From Bacteroidales bacterium (lineage in GTDB: Bacteria; Bacteroidota; Bacteroidia; Bacteroidales; UBA1402): a DNA stretch of 9,565 nucleotides. Below are positions 7,974-9,565 of this stretch, piece by piece. Each line of letters starts with the position of its first letter. Within the stretch, counting starts at the first letter, position 1. The stretch spans positions 1 to 9,565 of the forward strand of contig JAAZGQ010000266.1 in assembly GCA_012511135.1 (NCBI GenBank), written 5' to 3'. A program made the position numbers and the translations under genes. A model generated the notes under the pieces. That model was not told the origin of the DNA. It did not search any database and was given only the letters and a program-made list of their open reading frames with translations.

Positions 7974-8366
7974 TTAATCGATTGTGCTGTAATTCCGGGG
8001 AATTACTCCCTCTGTTAATTCTCCTTTTTTTATGTACTTTTCAATAATTTCATCAGCCTTAATGCGATCTACATAGCCAAAGATTACGGCTTCCCTGCCG
8101 GGCAATTTAACTTCTATGGTAGGTTCGGCATAACAATAACCCATACAGCCTGTTTGAGTAACGACAGATGGAATGTTGCGTTTGCTGAGTTCTGCAGTCA
8201 GAAAATCTTTGATACTTCGGGCGCCGGAGGCAATACCACAGGTTGCCATGGCAACCTTGATCTGCACCTTTCTGTCGGGATTATCTGGGTCATCCAGCAG
8301 TGATAAAGCAGATTTCAGTTCATCCCTTTTGTTTTTGAGTTCATCAAGTGATTTGATTCGTGTCAT
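7974..8366 (-). CDS. hndB: Thioredoxin-like (2Fe-2S) domain hydrogenase subunit, HndB-like
   Basis: First gene of the hydrogenase operon, encoding a 130-residue small subunit equivalent to the N-terminal thioredoxin-like domain of longer HydB proteins, and to HndB of the tetrameric Desulfovibrio NADP-reducing hydrogenase. A helical lead (1-34, SLDELKNKRDELKSAL) is followed by the ferredoxin-like fold with ATCGIASGARSIKDF (41-55) and TGCMGYCYAEPTIEVKLPG (72-90). Only three cysteines are present, C43, C74 and C78; the pair C74-x3-C78 fits the family, but the first pair (C-x4-C in NuoE) is reduced to one Cys. Whether a cluster is bound is therefore unclear. The gene lies 10 bases before hydB, on the same strand, with a roughly 200-base leader upstream that holds repeats. 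The start ATG at 8366 is the one that gives full family length. A standalone ferredoxin role is possible but less likely given the operon. Confidence 0.9.
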   Translation of the reverse strand: MTRIKSLDELKNKRDELKSALSLLDDPDNPDRKVQIKVAMATCGIASGARSIKDFLTAELSKRNIPSVVTQTGCMGYCYAEPTIEVKLPGREAVIFGYVDRIKADEIIEKYIKKGELTEGVIPRNYSTID

Positions 8367-8560
8367 GAAAAATAAGCTTAATGTGGTGTCAGAATGATTA
8401 GCCTTCAGAATGGAATTTAGTCTAAAAGCTTATTATCGCGTTATGTTTTAAATACGGTGTAAAGATATACAAGATTATTCTATTTAAAGAATTTTTTCTT
8501 TAATAAATCTGCAAAAATTTTACTGCTGATTTTGGAGAAAAGAGTTCAACGAAATGACAT
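8367..8560 (-). promoter_or_regulatory. Leader and presumed promoter region of the hydrogenase operon
   Basis: About 200 gene-free, AT-rich bases lie between the tRNA terminators and the first hydrogenase gene. Reading the minus strand, the best match to a Bacteroidota -7 box is TATCTTTA (forward 8460-8467), one base off TAnnTTTG, without a good -33 element. Between it and the ATG are a 9-base inverted repeat (forward 8371-8379 and 8426-8434) and an 8-base direct repeat TCAGAATG (forward 8389-8396 and 8405-8412). No riboswitch or small ORF was recognised. That a promoter exists here is likely from the gene layout and the terminators upstream; its exact position is a weak guess. Confidence 0.35.
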
Positions 8561-8593
8561 AAAAAAAGACTCTTACGTACAAACAGAAGAGCC
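8561..8593 (-). terminator. Intrinsic terminator, second of a pair
   Basis: On the minus strand the sequence forms GGCTCTT, a 12-base loop, then AAGAGTC (7 pairs including one G-U), followed directly by seven T. On the plus strand one pair becomes an A-C mismatch and the T run is interrupted, so the minus direction is favoured. It lies about 25 bases beyond the stronger terminator of tRNA-Pro and would further insulate the hydrogenase operon from upstream transcription. Confidence 0.6.
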
Positions 8594-8617
8594 GTTTTTA
8601 TGAAACTTTGATCTAAA

Positions 8618-8646
8618 AAAAACCACAATATGCTATTGTGGTTTTT
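8618..8646 (-). terminator. Strong, symmetric intrinsic terminator after tRNA-Pro
   Basis: Perfect 13-base-pair inverted repeat, AAAAACCACAATA (8618-8630) and TATTGTGGTTTTT (8634-8646), with a 3-base loop TGC. The A and T tracts at the two ends let it act in both directions. Its stem begins 3 bases beyond the discriminator base of the tRNA, so it most likely ends the tRNA-Pro transcript. Only the central CCACAATA part is a mixed-sequence stem; the outer pairs are the U tract. Confidence 0.8.
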
Positions 8647-8649
8647 AAG

Positions 8650-8724
8650 TCGGGGTAACAAGATTCGAACTTGTGACCCCCTGCTCCCAAAGCAGGTGCG
8701 CTAACCGGACTGCGCTACACCCCG
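8650..8724 (-). tRNA. tRNA-Pro (anticodon TGG)
   Basis: Folds as a complete cloverleaf on the minus strand: acceptor CGGGGTG with TACCCCG (seven pairs including a final G-U), D stem GCGC/GCGC, anticodon stem CCTGC/GCAGG with loop TTTGGGA, and T stem ACAAG/CTTGT with loop TTCGAAT. The anticodon TGG reads proline codons. The discriminator base is A, and C1-G72 is the usual bacterial tRNA-Pro identity pair. No CCA is encoded after the discriminator (the sequence continues CTTAAAA), so the end must be added by CCA nucleotidyltransferase. A terminator follows immediately and a -7 promoter box precedes it by 14 bases. Confidence 0.97.
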
Positions 8725-8738
8725 AATATTTCCGGCTG

Positions 8739-8746
8739 CAAATATA
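8739..8746 (-). promoter_or_regulatory. Bacteroidota-type -7 box for tRNA-Pro
   Basis: The minus strand reads TATATTTG, an exact match to the TAnnTTTG -7 element of the primary sigma factor in Bacteroidota. It lies 14 bases upstream of the tRNA 5' end, which leaves a short leader to be removed by RNase P. A TTG -33 element at the usual spacing was not found, so promoter strength is uncertain. The box lies in the 50-base gap after the purF stop, so the tRNA need not depend on purF transcription. Confidence 0.55.
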
Positions 8747-8774
8747 GTATTTTTTTTCTTACTTCAGCCTAAAA

Positions 8775-9565
8775 TCAATCAAAATAGCTGGAGCCGTCAA
8801 AGCAGTGTGTGCACAAGCTTTCTTTGGGCAGGCCTATGGCTTTTACCATATTTTCGAGCGAGTTGAATTTTAAGGAAGTAATGTCAAATTGACTGCGAAT
8901 GTGCTCCACTAATTCTTCGTATTTGGCAGAACCTGTTCTGGCATATTCCGGCAGATCTTTGTCGTGAGCACCTTCAAGTTCCTGTATCACCCGGCGGGTA
9001 ATTAGTTCCAGGTCGGATTTGGTGGCTGTGAAACGCAAAAAAGGGCAGGTGTAAATGAGTGGTGGACAACTGATGCGTATATGTACTTCTTTGGCTCCGT
9101 ATTTGTATAATTCGCTCACGTTGTCAGAAAGTTGTGTGCCACGCACTATGGAATCGTCGCAAAAAATCACCCTTTTACCGCTCAGCAGGCTGCGGTTGGG
9201 GATCAGTTTCATTTTGGCTACGAGTTTGCGAACACTGGGATCACTGGGAGTAAAACTTCTTGGCCAGGTGGGCGTATATTTAACTATAGCCCGTCGATAG
9301 GGAACGCCTTTGCCCTCGGCGTAACCCAGGCCTAAACCTACGCCTGAGTCCGGAATACCTGAGATGAAATCAACTTCTGAGTCGTCGTTTTTACCCATCA
9401 TTAAACCACATCTGTAACGGGCTGAATCAACGTTTACATTTTCATAGTCTGATACAGGATACCCGAAATAGACCCATAAAAAAGAGCATACTTGTTTGCG
9501 TTTGTTGGGTTCACGCAATTGTTGCATAAAATTAGACCGGAGCAGCACTACTTCTCCGGCACCCA
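8775..9565 (-). CDS. purF: PurF-type amidophosphoribosyltransferase, C-terminal part (5' truncated)
   Basis: Makes 5-phosphoribosylamine from PRPP and glutamine, the first step of purine synthesis, if complete upstream. The frame stays open to the right edge, so the GTG at 9548 is internal and the N-terminal glutaminase domain is outside the window. Counting from that codon, the phosphoribosyltransferase domain shows CSFLWVYF (21-28), IPDSG (65-69), the PRPP motif VIFCDDSIVRGTQ (127-139) and GAKEVHIRISCPP (151-163). C21, C168, C246 and C249 match the four ligands of the [4Fe-4S] cluster in Bacillus-type PurF; the last two form LCTHCFDG near the C-terminus. The region after GYAEGKGVPY reads KYTPTWPRSF where usual PurF has KNRYVGRTF. 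From memory this resembles the larger second PurF-like protein of Bacteroidota; canonical PurF is the alternative. It may be the paralog rather than the main enzyme. Confidence 0.85.
   Translation of the reverse strand, partial: GAGEVVLLRSNFMQQLREPNKRKQVCSFLWVYFGYPVSDYENVNVDSARYRCGLMMGKNDDSEVDFISGIPDSGVGLGLGYAEGKGVPYRRAIVKYTPTWPRSFTPSDPSVRKLVAKMKLIPNRSLLSGKRVIFCDDSIVRGTQLSDNVSELYKYGAKEVHIRISCPPLIYTCPFLRFTATKSDLELITRRVIQELEGAHDKDLPEYARTGSAKYEELVEHIRSQFDITSLKFNSLENMVKAIGLPKESLCTHCFDGSSYFD

Noticed and set aside
8457..8472. Possible Rex (NADH/NAD+ sensor) operator, minus strand TTGTATATCTTTACAC
   Set aside because: Only the outer TTGT and a partial CAC match, the length is 16 rather than 18 bases and the symmetry is poor; not supportable from sequence alone.
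9546..9548. GTG as the start of the purF-like gene
   Set aside because: The frame continues to the right edge and a PurF protein needs an N-terminal glutaminase domain before this point.

Overview
The window looks like a chromosomal segment from an anaerobic, fermentative member of the Bacteroidota. This rests on four signs: AT-rich sequence with no clear Shine-Dalgarno sites ahead of most genes, a Bacteroidota-type -7 promoter box (TAnnTTTG form) ahead of a tRNA, a tRNA gene without an encoded CCA end, and a PurF-like protein whose sequence resembles the second, larger PurF seen in that phylum. The assignment is an inference from sequence features; no database search was possible. No mobile element, CRISPR array or phage gene was seen.

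Layout. On the plus strand (1-4064) there are two genes. The first is the 3' part of a very large, mostly helical protein that ends in a P-loop ATPase-like module and a winged helix. It is followed 36 bases later by an MscS-type mechanosensitive channel. The two probably share a transcript. The ATPase-like module has lost the Walker A lysine (Val instead) and is the least familiar thing in the window.

On the minus strand (8366 down to 4071) there is a compact four-gene operon for a soluble NAD(H)-linked [FeFe] hydrogenase. In transcription order it encodes a small HndB-like protein, a NuoF-like flavoprotein (HydB/HndC), the catalytic [FeFe] hydrogenase (HydA/HndD) and a NuoE-like [2Fe-2S] subunit (HydC/HndA). 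All H-cluster motifs and almost all expected Fe-S ligands are present. The complex most likely couples NADH and reduced ferredoxin oxidation to H2 release during fermentation, or the reverse. The operon converges on the channel gene with only 6 bases between the stop codons.

Upstream of the operon, also on the minus strand, lie two stacked intrinsic terminators, a tRNA-Pro(UGG) gene with its promoter box, and the C-terminal part of a PurF-type amidophosphoribosyltransferase that runs off the right edge and keeps all four cysteines of the [4Fe-4S] PurF class.

Most of the window is ordinary housekeeping or energy metabolism. The points worth a second look are the degenerate ATPase next to MscS, the three-cysteine HndB-like subunit and permuted hydrogenase gene order, the altered PRPP-loop region of the PurF paralog, and repeat elements in the hydrogenase leader.
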